From Leishmania martiniquensis (taxonomy: Eukaryota; Euglenozoa; Kinetoplastea; Trypanosomatida; Trypanosomatidae), in assembly GCF_017916325.1 (NCBI RefSeq), contig NC_090169.1, forward strand, positions 624,001-688,000: DNA of 64,000 nucleotides. The letters run 5' to 3'. The position numbers were made by a program, and so were the translations under genes. Below, one piece after another: positions 10,201-19,170 of the stretch. Each line of letters opens with the position of its first letter. Position 1 is the stretch's first letter. The notes under the pieces were generated by a model. That model was not told the DNA's origin. It did not search any database and saw only the letters and a program-made list of their open reading frames with translations.

Positions 10201-13200
10201 AAGTGGCGCACCACTGTCGCCCTGCACGCCTGAATAATCCTCCCTGCTCTGGCTGTGCCAGGGCACCTCCGCGTCAGCGTGCGGCGGCGCCGTGAGCGAC
10301 AGCGCCACCGACGTACAGACCGTCTGCCGCAGGTGCGCCGTGACGGTGGACAGGCAGTGGCACAAGCGAACAGCCACCTGCTCTTGAGCTGCTGCCGTGA
10401 GTCGCGTCGTGGCGTCCAGCCCTCTTAAAATGCACAAGGCAAACGAGCGCAGCCGCGACACCGATAATCCTTTGACGACGGAGCACGACACGCTCACCAG
10501 CTGACACCAGCCTTCGACAAAGCACACACCCGCGGCATAAGAGAAGAAGCAGTCATTTGCGGCAATGAAAGGGCGCAACCGGTCGCGCAGTTCTGCCATA
10601 GTCAGGGGTGGCCTGCTTGCGCGAGCCTGCTCCTCCTGAATGGCGCTATAGAGAGTTGTCATGTTGTACTGCACAACACCATCCGTCGCCGCCGGAACGA
10701 GGTGGGTTAACCCCCCAGCAACAGCGGGCAGCTTCTCTGGGAAGGTGGGCAGCACTTGGAGCGCCTGTGGAAGCCAGCTCGTAAGATCAACAGCAGTGTC
10801 GCGAGACACAACAGCCACGTCCCGGCTCCACTGGTGCTCCTTGCTGCCGTCAGCGTCGCGTTTCGACGGCGCGTTCACGTCCGTCTCGCTGTCGTAGCCG
10901 TCCACCTCGTAGAGACTTCGGACCCCGCTGTTCTCCGTGGGGGCGCATTCACCATCACTCGGGGCAGCAGCCCCACCATCCGCGAAGGTGCCACTGCCGC
11001 TGCCGAAGGGGTGCAGGAGCGATAGAAGCACCTCGACCGATATGGACGTGATGGTCGTGTTTTGTGCAAGTCTCAGGCTCTCCGGGGCTGTACGGTACGT
11101 GTAGCACGCCTCCAGTGCCAGGAGCTTAAGGACGTACGCGTACTTGCTGAGTGCAACGGGTGTGCACTGGCTGGTGCGGAAGTGCTGCAGTCGCAGGAAC
11201 AGGGTCTGGCAAACGGACTCTAGAAACGGGCGAATGACAAGGGAGCCGTAGAGACGGTTGGCGCGCAGGAGATACAGCAGCTTCACGTACTTGACCGCCA
11301 GCGTCGGATGCGCGTGCTCGACCTCGCAGTCACACGCGCCCTCAACGACGGAGGTGAGGAGGGTAGAGCGCCACCACCGAGGCTCGCCAGCGGCACCATC
11401 GACGTCTGCCGCGCCGCCATGAGTGGGGGCGACTTGGGACGCCGCGGCGGTGGACGGCCGTCCCCGCCGACCTCGGTGCGAGAACTCCTCACCATAGAAG
11501 CCGCCCATCCACGCCGTCAGCGACGGCTCCGTCACGTCGGCGTGCTGCATGAGGAGATCAAGTAGCAGCGACTTGGTTTCTATGAGCATCGCGGACGACC
11601 AGCCAGGGACGAGCTCGGAGGGTTCGAAGTCGAGCTGCACCAGCTCTGGAGGCGCCTGCACCACCACTGGCGTAGTATTTAGCGGGTGCAGGAGTTGCGT
11701 AAAGGTGTCGAGAACGGCCGCGTACTTGTGAGTCAGCCCAGCCCAGTAATGCGCGGCTTGATTCGCCGTTTCGAAGGGAAAGAGCAGCAAAAGCTGCATC
11801 GTGGTCTTTGTCAAGAGCGTGTCTTGAAGCGAGCACATGCCCAGCACGCGCACGGCGAGATCGGTGTTGAGGGTTGTGCGGTTGTCAAACAACAGCAGCT
11901 CGATATTCTGCTCCCGCACTGTGCGGATCGCCGTGATGAGTAGCCGCATCGCCTGGCGCACGGCAGCCCGGTGATGACTAAGCAGCTCGTAGGGCGCGTC
12001 GCTTGCATCGAGGATCATCTTGAGCACCTCGCCGACCACGTCTGTCGGGGCTTTGTTGATGGCCATGATTCCCGCAAAAGGCAGCACCGCCGTGCACCCG
12101 CTCTCGCTGCTTCGAAAGCGCACCAGCAGCGCCTGCTGCAGGGCCGCGGATGCGAGCGCCATCACCGTGTACCGCTCATGTGGCCGCGAAAACATGCGCT
12201 TCAGCACGCCACGCAGAATCTCTTGCGCAATGAAATGTGTCACAGTGCTGTACACCGGCAGCGCCGCCATGGGCGGCTGGTCATGCTGGAAGAGGGCCGT
12301 GACGAGGTTGAGGAAGCCGATCGTGATGTCGTAGGTGCCGTGCGTGCATTCGCATTGGCAGTGCCCGATGATGGAGAGCGCTTCCTCGTGTACTGTCGTC
12401 TCGTGTTGCCCGGCAGCGGCCGCGGAGGAAAGCGCTGTGACGCGGTCGCACAGGGCGGCGCCAGCGCCGCCTTCCTTCGCCTGCTGCTGTGTGCGCACCG
12501 ACGACTGCTGCAGCAGACGCCGCTGCTCCAGAAACGACCAGACCAATTGCGCGTCCGCCACGCTGGTGATGAGAGACGAAATGAGGGACAGTGTGCTGCC
12601 CAGCATAATTTGGCTTTGCTGCGGTGCCGAAAGGAAGGCTAGGGCGAGTGTCAGGCTCATGTGCGCGCTGACGATGGGTCGCAGCGTCGGGTGAGCAAAC
12701 AACTGACGCAGCAGGAGAAAGAACCCGGCAATGTAGTGCCGCTGGCACTTGCGCGCGTAGCCTCGGGTGAACTGCCGGTGCAACGCGCGCGGCACCACGT
12801 TCGAGCCTCTCATGGTCGATAGAAACCCGTACGTGTCGTCGCCATCGGCTGCGTCGCCTGTTGCAGGCCCGGTAGAGGGTGTCTGCCCTGCTGTGGACAA
12901 CGCCGCGGCTGCAGCAGCACTGCCGTCGCCTCCTGCCGCACCAGAAATTCCAAACACGGTACTGTTGAGGCCAGCGCACTCGAGTGCCTGATTCACCAGG
13001 CTGGGCCACTGCATCTCGCCGCACTCGCTTTGCGCATCCGTGAGAAGGACGACGACGCGCTGCGTATACTGCGGGTTACGGCCGATCATCGCCATTACTT
13101 CCAGAAACTTTGTCATCAACTTCAGCGTGTAGTTCTCCCAGACAGCGCCCGAGCCGCCGATGGCGCTGCTGCTAACGCCACCGTTGGCGCCTAAGGTGGC

Positions 13201-15330
13201 CGAGGCCGAACTGCTGCGCTGCATGGCGAAGACCTGTCGCATGTGCTTCACGAAATTCTTGAAGATAAAGAAGGTCGCCGCACAATCGGAGTCGAGATCA
13301 GGGTTCAGTACCTCTGGTGGCAGGTGCTGCAGGCAAATCGCGAGAGCCTCAAGCAGGTGAGCCATCTCGGACGTGAACGGTTCTCCGATCACCTCACCAC
13401 CTGCCCCAACACGCGCCATCTTGGACAGCCACGCCTCTTCACCTTCTGTGTCCTCTGCACGACTGCTCTGCGCAGCGCCGCGGTTCACGACACCGCCGCT
13501 GAGCACAAGTGACGGCAGACGGGGCAGCTCCTCGAGCTGCTCGCAGTAGCGTCGTTGTGTAGCGATTTCTAGTTCCGAGAGATGGTGAAGCAGCGGTAGC
13601 ATCTCATCGAAGAGGTACGACATCATCTCGTATGGAGCGATGTAGAGGAGGCCAAGAGGGATCGAAAGGGTGCGGGGTACCGGCGCCAGCTCCACCATAC
13701 GTTTCGTAACCTTGCCACGATGAACCGCAACGCTAGCCGGAAACGCCGTCGCGTGCGACGACGCCAGCAATTCCATGCGCTCGCCGAGGAAGGCGTCCAG
13801 TGCCTTGTCATATCCTTGCTCACTCCCCTTGGCGCGGAGGAGGCAACCCTCTGCCAGGGTCAGGATACTCAGGTAGCTGTCGACAAGAACTTGCCACGTG
13901 TACACGGCGGCGGGCAAGGACAAGGCGGCATGACCGTCACCGCCGCCGCCACCCAACAGAGGCTCTGCGCCACCGCCGCGGCGGGCATCTGTGAGCACAT
14001 CGCCGTAGAGACCGCCGCCAACGCTTCTGTAGGGCGGCTGCACGCTCTCACGGAGCCTGCGGCGCAGCGTGGAGACGGTCGCTTCAATGGATGAAGCTAC
14101 TGTGGAGTGAATCAGCTCATTCAGACGTAGCTCTCCAGTGGAGGAGCGCAATTTCTTCCATACAGCGGCCATGTTCACTACGGAGAAGACGCATAGCCAG
14201 ACGAGAGAGTTGAGGCAGCACGTGTCTACGTTGTCGCTGAAGGCTGTGAGCGGTACAACGCGGTTCTGCAATGAGCTCTTCAGTAGCAGGTACAGTGCAT
14301 TCATCAGGTCCAGCGCTTCCTTCACGACACTCGCCGTCAGCTGAAAGTGACGCGACAGCACGTACAGACACTGCGCGGCGAGCAGCAGCGGATTCTTCTC
14401 TGGCCGCTTGCGCCGTCCATCCACAAAGAGAAGAGAAGCGGAGGCCTCGCTGTCACTGGCCTGGTTATTCGCCACAACCGTTGCTTTTATGAAGGAGATG
14501 AGATTGCTGGCAGCCGGCACGGCCACCGCCGCCACCGCCGCATGCAATCCCTTCACCTCCTCCAGGCTTTCTCTCCACTGGGAGGAGGCTGGGTTGTCCG
14601 CCGGCGGTGCTTCGCTGTTGTTGTAGCCGCTGTCGCATAGCAGCAGGGTCTGAAGGAACTCCGAGGTTTGCTCCACCTGCAGACGCCGCCGCTCCTGCTG
14701 CTGCTGCTGCTTCGGCTCGTTTGCGCGCACCAGCGTCGAATAGGCCGCGCTGGCCCCCGCACCTGAGGTGGGGCTGGCAATGGAGAAGCTGGCGAGCGTG
14801 GCTTGTGGCGCTACGGACGCCTGCCACTGCGCGCCGGTCTGCAGGGCTGTTTTGATGGCCTGAGGCACCGTAGGCGGCACGGATACGGGACCCGGTACGA
14901 CAGCCGGGGGCGCTACGGTTACCTCCATAGGCGCGCTGAAGCGCTTCTTGATCTCATGCGAGAAGGCATCGCTCACCACCCCTTCCCGACAGACCTTCGC
15001 GAAGAGCGCCATGTAAGACGATGTAGCCGACGGCGCCACTGAGTGAGGCGCGGCCGCCGCAGAGGCATCGGGGGGCTTCTCAGCCCCGACTGGTGGCTTC
15101 CCAAAGGCGAAGCCGCCTGACGCTGGTGACGAGCTACTCGCAACGGGCGGTTGCTGTAGCGAAGTCCCTGAAGGCGCACCGAGGACTTCAGGCGGTTGTC
15201 CTCCCTTCAGCGGCGCACTGCTGCTACCGCCCAGTGCGGCCAGGGTCGGTGCCTGAGCGACTGAAAAGCCAAATGGAGGAGGAGCGCTTGTCTGCGCCGG
15301 CTGGCATGCGCTAGCGGAAGCTCCAAACAT
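7294..15330 (-). CDS. Very large helical protein with FG-containing N-terminus, probable inner-ring-type nucleoporin
   Basis: 2678 residues from the ATG at 15330. The frame is open further upstream only through the splice acceptor (AG at 15360-15359), so the ATG after it was chosen. The first about 110 residues are low-complexity with FG dipeptides at residues 2-3, 20-21 (PFGFS) and 76-77 (FAFGKPP). The following about 2200 residues are almost entirely Leu/Ala-rich helical sequence, as in an alpha-solenoid, broken by Gly/Ser/Ala-rich insertions. The last about 200 residues are Pro/Ser/Gly-rich and end in a short helix. Size and architecture fit the giant scaffold nucleoporins of the Nup192/Nup205/Nup188 group, which have known trypanosome members. 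This is a fold-level guess, and FG motifs are not typical of that group. Other giant helical-repeat proteins are possible. Confidence 0.6.
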   Translation of the reverse strand: MFGASASACQPAQTSAPPPFGFSVAQAPTLAALGGSSSAPLKGGQPPEVLGAPSGTSLQQPPVASSSSPASGGFAFGKPPVGAEKPPDASAAAAPHSVAPSATSSYMALFAKVCREGVVSDAFSHEIKKRFSAPMEVTVAPPAVVPGPVSVPPTVPQAIKTALQTGAQWQASVAPQATLASFSIASPTSGAGASAAYSTLVRANEPKQQQQQERRRLQVEQTSEFLQTLLLCDSGYNNSEAPPADNPASSQWRESLEEVKGLHAAVAAVAVPAASNLISFIKATVVANNQASDSEASASLLFVDGRRKRPEKNPLLLAAQCLYVLSRHFQLTASVVKEALDLMNALYLLLKSSLQNRVVPLTAFSDNVDTCCLNSLVWLCVFSVVNMAAVWKKLRSSTGELRLNELIHSTVASSIEATVSTLRRRLRESVQPPYRSVGGGLYGDVLTDARRGGGAEPLLGGGGGDGHAALSLPAAVYTWQVLVDSYLSILTLAEGCLLRAKGSEQGYDKALDAFLGERMELLASSHATAFPASVAVHRGKVTKRMVELAPVPRTLSIPLGLLYIAPYEMMSYLFDEMLPLLHHLSELEIATQRRYCEQLEELPRLPSLVLSGGVVNRGAAQSSRAEDTEGEEAWLSKMARVGAGGEVIGEPFTSEMAHLLEALAICLQHLPPEVLNPDLDSDCAATFFIFKNFVKHMRQVFAMQRSSSASATLGANGGVSSSAIGGSGAVWENYTLKLMTKFLEVMAMIGRNPQYTQRVVVLLTDAQSECGEMQWPSLVNQALECAGLNSTVFGISGAAGGDGSAAAAAALSTAGQTPSTGPATGDAADGDDTYGFLSTMRGSNVVPRALHRQFTRGYARKCQRHYIAGFFLLLRQLFAHPTLRPIVSAHMSLTLALAFLSAPQQSQIMLGSTLSLISSLITSVADAQLVWSFLEQRRLLQQSSVRTQQQAKEGGAGAALCDRVTALSSAAAAGQHETTVHEEALSIIGHCQCECTHGTYDITIGFLNLVTALFQHDQPPMAALPVYSTVTHFIAQEILRGVLKRMFSRPHERYTVMALASAALQQALLVRFRSSESGCTAVLPFAGIMAINKAPTDVVGEVLKMILDASDAPYELLSHHRAAVRQAMRLLITAIRTVREQNIELLLFDNRTTLNTDLAVRVLGMCSLQDTLLTKTTMQLLLLFPFETANQAAHYWAGLTHKYAAVLDTFTQLLHPLNTTPVVVQAPPELVQLDFEPSELVPGWSSAMLIETKSLLLDLLMQHADVTEPSLTAWMGGFYGEEFSHRGRRGRPSTAAASQVAPTHGGAADVDGAAGEPRWWRSTLLTSVVEGACDCEVEHAHPTLAVKYVKLLYLLRANRLYGSLVIRPFLESVCQTLFLRLQHFRTSQCTPVALSKYAYVLKLLALEACYTYRTAPESLRLAQNTTITSISVEVLLSLLHPFGSGSGTFADGGAAAPSDGECAPTENSGVRSLYEVDGYDSETDVNAPSKRDADGSKEHQWSRDVAVVSRDTAVDLTSWLPQALQVLPTFPEKLPAVAGGLTHLVPAATDGVVQYNMTTLYSAIQEEQARASRPPLTMAELRDRLRPFIAANDCFFSYAAGVCFVEGWCQLVSVSCSVVKGLSVSRLRSFALCILRGLDATTRLTAAAQEQVAVRLCHCLSTVTAHLRQTVCTSVALSLTAPPHADAEVPWHSQSREDYSGVQGDSGAPLDVAHTAAYRHGGSERSTAPRAPNQPITATEMCNSCRREEREITLGQRRERYESHTAPLQFQKGQGEVAIGSVSCGIGKPFATHAGDISNFFSAANRSQLPQALLQYHGAERSGAVSTSVARAQCTTPASRARPVVAGAALLLEPLVRALVHWGTRIATTRTELYLSLLCLAETPGVNLDDVAVWRFQRALLDVVCSDICKGSGSSASVGGHGGLGTSAAAAQGRNGVSEAATSNDSGSGAAALSMQAQHAVALLIALLQASAPIRDDFCNPDAGDGDGLGSWALRCATALLQSVDHAVCNFFASNSTQFGTLLWHLRSAFDLVSVISLSHSSQVLHTDLLCSCLAMRTWQYSTLVVLGYSQSTPSFDQAPSRALAEQNKEVLRHLLLGVVRWLNLLLSSLGDASPLLYEVQKFIRDHRPLIDHVFVSPAAVSSTIAGSARLRASHLTLCAELSDCLRALSRSVLAVDCRNLVDGMALAELLSMLSSNEVWSRCPAEPYGFSDIDGGDGGVGGAAGGAAMALPAAAAAGPGRLGGSVTEDAKATRAKLTTLTGASTAHVISTAERGRDFVALTVRNLAHLLLNTEYGQRSTEDAGVFIAYANSTPMLRHSPEKRLLAVQIIRQVAQSLVQTSSSEVREYRLECYLYAMHAMVCLVHSFVLPLTSTAPLQKQTFDSSSLPENFARYLSELPLGVFVDALTQAQEAVYQLSEFNTDYRGGLRGSQLAANAWALGASSAGPHTLSNSVRVASANLAARSADQKLTVSPTPPSIPLTPGLLPAADGRRAGRDSDTGPQAMPGSPEVAGQHEPPSGGSLPSAEARHGDGPGRDPNKTVAFALDGSSSRPPPAQGQDGVRARPGSASAASNGHSPLLPATAEGEQLSPDVTLWDLLPQLGGADEGEWTRLYNSAEAHGVRGIVMDSDWDSAGVRSAPLQWKDVLNIENEVRQVKIAIANALRATKGAMGIVRKHA

Positions 15331-15358
15331 GTCTCTCAACAATCGGTTGATGTCGGCA

Positions 15359-15382
15359 CTGAAAGACAAAGAGAAAAACGAA
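15359..15382 (-). promoter_or_regulatory. Spliced-leader acceptor for the nucleoporin-like gene
   Basis: On the minus strand a T-rich tract ends in CTTTGTCTTTCAG, with the AG at 15360-15359. The 5' UTR to the ATG at 15330 would be 28 nt. This also shows that the longer in-frame TTG extension is not translated. Confidence 0.65.
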
Positions 15383-17122
15383 ATGTTGCCCCGCGCGCCA
15401 GCTTACTCGTGACGCGTAGCTGCCTTCTATGGAAACAACTCAAGTGACTGCGACACCAAACTTCAGATGAGTAGAGAGAGAGGTGCAGGAGAGCCCCAAT
15501 CTCGCGCAAGAGGACTTAATCTCTGAGGAAGCCGCGACAAAGATCGTGAGCGAAACACACACACACACACACACAACACACACAGAAAAGAGAGGGAGAG
15601 AGAAAAAAGGGAGATGTGCGTGCGTGTGTTTCTGTGCGTGGAGGAGGAAGGGTATGCGGGCAGCCGTGGACACCCCCGAGAATCGGAGCGGGAATGTGAG
15701 CGCCCGGTCGGTATCGCCCTCAGCAATGCTGACGAAAGAGAATAACGAAATGAAAAGCAATCCAACACGCGCAACCCCCTTATCCAACCCGGCAGAGCTT
15801 CCAGAGTTCAAAGCCGAGCCGACAGCTGCGCCACGGTCACGGTAAAAAAAAACCTCTTCTCCTCTCAAAAAAGAGAATTAGGCAATCGATTCGCCGGCGA
15901 AAGCGACTCGCTTGTGGGGGGTGGGGGAGTCGTCTGTTTCTCTTTTTCGGATGTAAGCCGGATGTTGAGGGCTTCTGTTGGCTCGATGCACTGCTTTTGC
16001 CGGTCGACGTCAGCACGCTCGCGTTTCCGTGCGTACCTCTGTACGAATTCACAGCGTCGATGACTGGTGCACTCGAATTCACCCGATACGCACGCTCATG
16101 CAGACGTACACCGCAGTCGCAGCGCCCCTGCTCCCCTTTCGTGCGTTGCGCGCTCCTTTGTCTGGAGAGACCGTCTCCACTATGCACCAACGACGAGACA
16201 GCGACAGAAAGCTGCCGCAGCGATGGGAACACACACACACACCAAAAAAAGGGCTGAGTTACTTCCTCAAGAAGCGTCGAACGACCGCCCCCCGCCCCAT
16301 CCGAAGTTCGCCCAGTACAAATATATACGTTTGCGCGAGCGGCAGGAGAGCCGCGCGTTTGTGTAGGTGCAGCACAGATGTGTGTATTCAGTTGCGAAGA
16401 GAGAGGGGTGAAGGAGAGGAGGAGGAAAAGAGTTGTGTGCCGACGTAGTGAGCGAAGGAGTGGCCAGTGCGGTGGCCTTCTGAGCGTGATGGTGACTGCC
16501 AAGCAAGAGCGGCATGAAGAAAGGCCCAGCATCTTGAACCACCAGCACGATGAGGCCGTAGATGAAATCTTTTCTGCATTCCTCGAGAAATCCCGACAAG
16601 CGCAGGAAAGAGAAGCATGCAGAGATGTGCCACCTGCCCTCGACGTTCAATCTTCCCACTGCGCCGAATGATGTCGCAAGACGTTCCCTTGGTTGGGGCC
16701 ACTCAAGCTTTGCAGTCTTGTGTGATTAGGAATGGCACCTCGGGTGTAGTGAAATAGGCGAGCATCTAAAAAACAAGCAAGAGAACACGAGATCCATACC
16801 TTCACACGCTCACAGGCGCATCCATGCGAGGCACATGCGGAAACATTTTGAGCTGTCGTTCAAGCATTGTCGCCTCGTTGGCACAGTGGAAGACACCCGC
16901 CTGCGGACGCGCACACAAGCCAAAGAAGAGAGACATCACCACAACAATGTCCACACGACTCGCGCGTGCGTGTGAAGGCAGCTGAGTCGCTGCCACGCTC
17001 ACACGCACACACAGCAGTGCCCCACACTCTATCGTGAAAGCATAGAGTTACATTTAGGGAGAGAGCGAGAGGTAATGAAGCGCATCAATGAACGAGAATG
17101 TGCGCCACCCACACCTACGCCG
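15370..17122. other. Intergenic spacer, 1.75 kb
   Basis: No credible gene. It contains a CA repeat at 15555-15584, purine-rich + strand stretches (15590-15620, 16385-16440), a shorter CA run near 16230 and mixed sequence elsewhere. A 231-codon minus-strand frame at 15837-16532 has UTR-like low-complexity translation and was rejected. Read mainly as 3' UTR of the 17123-18181 gene. Confidence 0.6.
15555..15584. repeat. CA/TG microsatellite
   Basis: About 15 CA units with one interruption, in the spacer upstream of the nucleoporin-like gene. Confidence 0.9.
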
Positions 17123-18181
17123 TCACTCCCTCTTGCGCCGCTTTAGGGCGGCTCGCCGTCGCGCAATCTCATTGTCGAGGCTGCAGTTGATGAGCTTGCG
17201 CCTCTCCAACTCGCGGGAAGCGGCCTCGACGGAGAGGCGGAACGCCGAGACGTCTTCCTTTATGCGCTCCGCATTACTCATTTGCTCCTCTTTCCGTGTC
17301 TCGAGCACTGCCTGGCGAGCGAGACACGCCTCCGTGGCCCTCTCAATGCCCTTCATGCGCTCCTCCACCGCCTGCATGGCCTGCTCGTGTGCCGTGCACT
17401 GCGCTGTCACCTCCGCGAGGGAGTCTGTTAGTTTTCGGAGTGTCTCCCGCTCCTCTCGCTCTCTCATGAGCTGCACGGCGAGAGAACCGTCGATAATGTC
17501 ACGCTGCAGAGAGAGCTCGGAGGCTTCAACCCGAGCCTGCTCGCTGGTGTACTTCCGCGCTAGCTCCTTCTCTTGAAAGGCAGCCTCGCGGTACAATCGC
17601 ATCAGCGCACTGTCATAGTAGTACCGTGTCTTTGCCGGGACCACAGGAGGCAGACTCGGCGCGGGATCTTGTGCCGGTAAGGAGGCGCTGCCGCAAAACG
17701 CGTCAGTGAGCGCGGTGCGGGTGCCCAATGCAGGAAAAAGAGCTGCTAGTTCGTTTCCTACTACGGCATCATCGAGCGAGGCTGTCGCTGTCGCCGCTCC
17801 ATGACATGCGGATTCGAGCAGCGGTTCAAACCGAACCATGTGGGTGTAGTAGAACTCTAGCACATTGTTCTCGAGCCCAGAAAGCACCTCTATTTGCTGC
17901 CGTACGCGACTTTGCGTGGCATGCTTACGCGTCAGCAGCGTTTTGACCGCCACTTCATCTTCACAAGGACTGCGGGCTCGCTTGCATTGCTCCTCCCGTT
18001 GAGCGGCTCTGCGCGAGCTTGCCGCCAACGAGGACGACTCGCTGCAGTAAGCGCGAGCAGGGCCCGCGGGACGGTGTGCTCTGAGCATGGATGACACACA
18101 CACTGCAGTACGCCGTTTCTCCCTTTCCGCCATTCGTGTGTATGCGAGCTTATCTCCAACCACGGCGAGCGTGCGCGCCAT
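17123..18181 (-). CDS. Small coiled-coil protein, unrecognised
   Basis: 352 residues from the ATG at 18181 (MARTLAVVGDKLAY). The frame is open upstream to 18307, but that part begins with GTG and is encoded by a C/T-rich splice tract, so it is excluded. A downstream ATG at 18133 (MAEREKRR) is also possible, because the first AG after the tract lies between the two ATGs. The N-terminal half is Ala/Ser/Arg-rich with an aromatic cluster (LEFYYTHMVRFEP). From about residue 190 to the end it is a nearly continuous charged heptad-like coiled coil with a very basic tail (RRRAALKRRKRE). No family was recognised. A cytoskeletal or structural role is only a guess. Confidence 0.7.
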   Translation of the reverse strand: MARTLAVVGDKLAYTRMAEREKRRTAVCVSSMLRAHRPAGPARAYCSESSSLAASSRRAAQREEQCKRARSPCEDEVAVKTLLTRKHATQSRVRQQIEVLSGLENNVLEFYYTHMVRFEPLLESACHGAATATASLDDAVVGNELAALFPALGTRTALTDAFCGSASLPAQDPAPSLPPVVPAKTRYYYDSALMRLYREAAFQEKELARKYTSEQARVEASELSLQRDIIDGSLAVQLMREREERETLRKLTDSLAEVTAQCTAHEQAMQAVEERMKGIERATEACLARQAVLETRKEEQMSNAERIKEDVSAFRLSVEAASRELERRKLINCSLDNEIARRRAALKRRKRE

Positions 18182-19170
18182 TGAGTTCAGTGCGGGTACG
18201 GCCCAAGCAAAGAGAGGGTGTGGGCACAGGTAGGGAGGGCGAGAGATAGAGAGGAGGGGGAGAGGAGAGGCTGTATCAAGAGCGACGCAAAACATTAGCT
18301 TGTGCACGTCGAGGCAGTGGGGGCGAAGGCCGGATGCCTGGCATCGTCATGCCAGAGAAAAGTTTGAAAGCGGTGGATGCGCTGATGGAGATGGGAGGGG
18401 GTCTGTGCGTGCGGCAGCAAGAGGGACAGGGAAAAGGTGCTTGCGTGTGTGTGTGTGTGTGCGAGGGGGACGGGCACGCCGTCTCACCCTCACATCTCTG
18501 AGAGAAGAGGGGTCGAACCCCCTGTCAGCACCGCCGCAGCAACGGCGGCACCAAAGCGCCTCATTCCTCTCCTCCTCTCTTCCCCATTGTGTTTTTTTCA
18601 CTTTTGCCTCTTTTGTATTCTTCGCGGATTTGATACGGTAAGCCGTAGAGCGGCGTCCATTACTCTGTGTGGATGCAGTCACGCGTACTCGCAAGCACAG
18701 TCCGCCATAAGCGAAAAAAAATGAGATACCCAAGCACACAGATACCCCCAGCACACTAAAATGGGAAGAAAGGGGGTGCCGATGGTAATGGTCGCAGAGA
18801 GGAGGAACCATCTGGGGCGGTGGAGGGGCTCAGGGTCGAGACAAGCAAAGCAAACAGCTGCGCAGGAGCTGGTGAGTGTGTGGTGTGTGTGGTGATGGTG
18901 GTGGGGAACTCTGGCGGACACTCACAATCACGCAGATTCAAGGAGGAGGGATGGGGGTGGGTGGGCATGTGGGCGTAGGCTTTGGCACGGAATGCGCTGA
19001 ATAACAAACACGCAAACAAAGAAAGCTTCAGAGAGTCTGACGATCTGAGCACACCACGATGAAAGAGAAAATGACTCTCTCTCTCTGAAGAACCGTATGC
19101 GTACGTGCGAAGATGCCACGTCGCCGCCATCGTGGAGGACGCCCTTCCCCCCCTCTTCCAGCTTCAGGCC
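18182..19170. other. Intergenic spacer
   Basis: No credible gene. It holds the purine-rich + strand block at 18205-18272 (splice tract of the 17123-18181 gene), a GT repeat at 18445-18461 and further purine-rich sequence. The part near 19171 is 3' UTR of the 19171-23106 gene. Confidence 0.6.
18445..18461. repeat. GT/CA microsatellite
   Basis: Eight GT units in the spacer upstream of the small coiled-coil gene. Confidence 0.85.

Noticed and set aside
15837..16532. 231-codon minus-strand frame
   Set aside because: Low-complexity translation typical of spacer sequence, with no domain and no splice context.
17800..17850. Sequence resembling a tRNA T-arm (GGTTCAAACC)
   Set aside because: Lies inside the coiled-coil coding region and no acceptor stem or anticodon arm could be built around it.
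18182..18307. 42-codon extension of the small coiled-coil frame
   Set aside because: GTG start, and the translation (PLPLLSISRPPYLCPHP) is simply a C/T splice tract.
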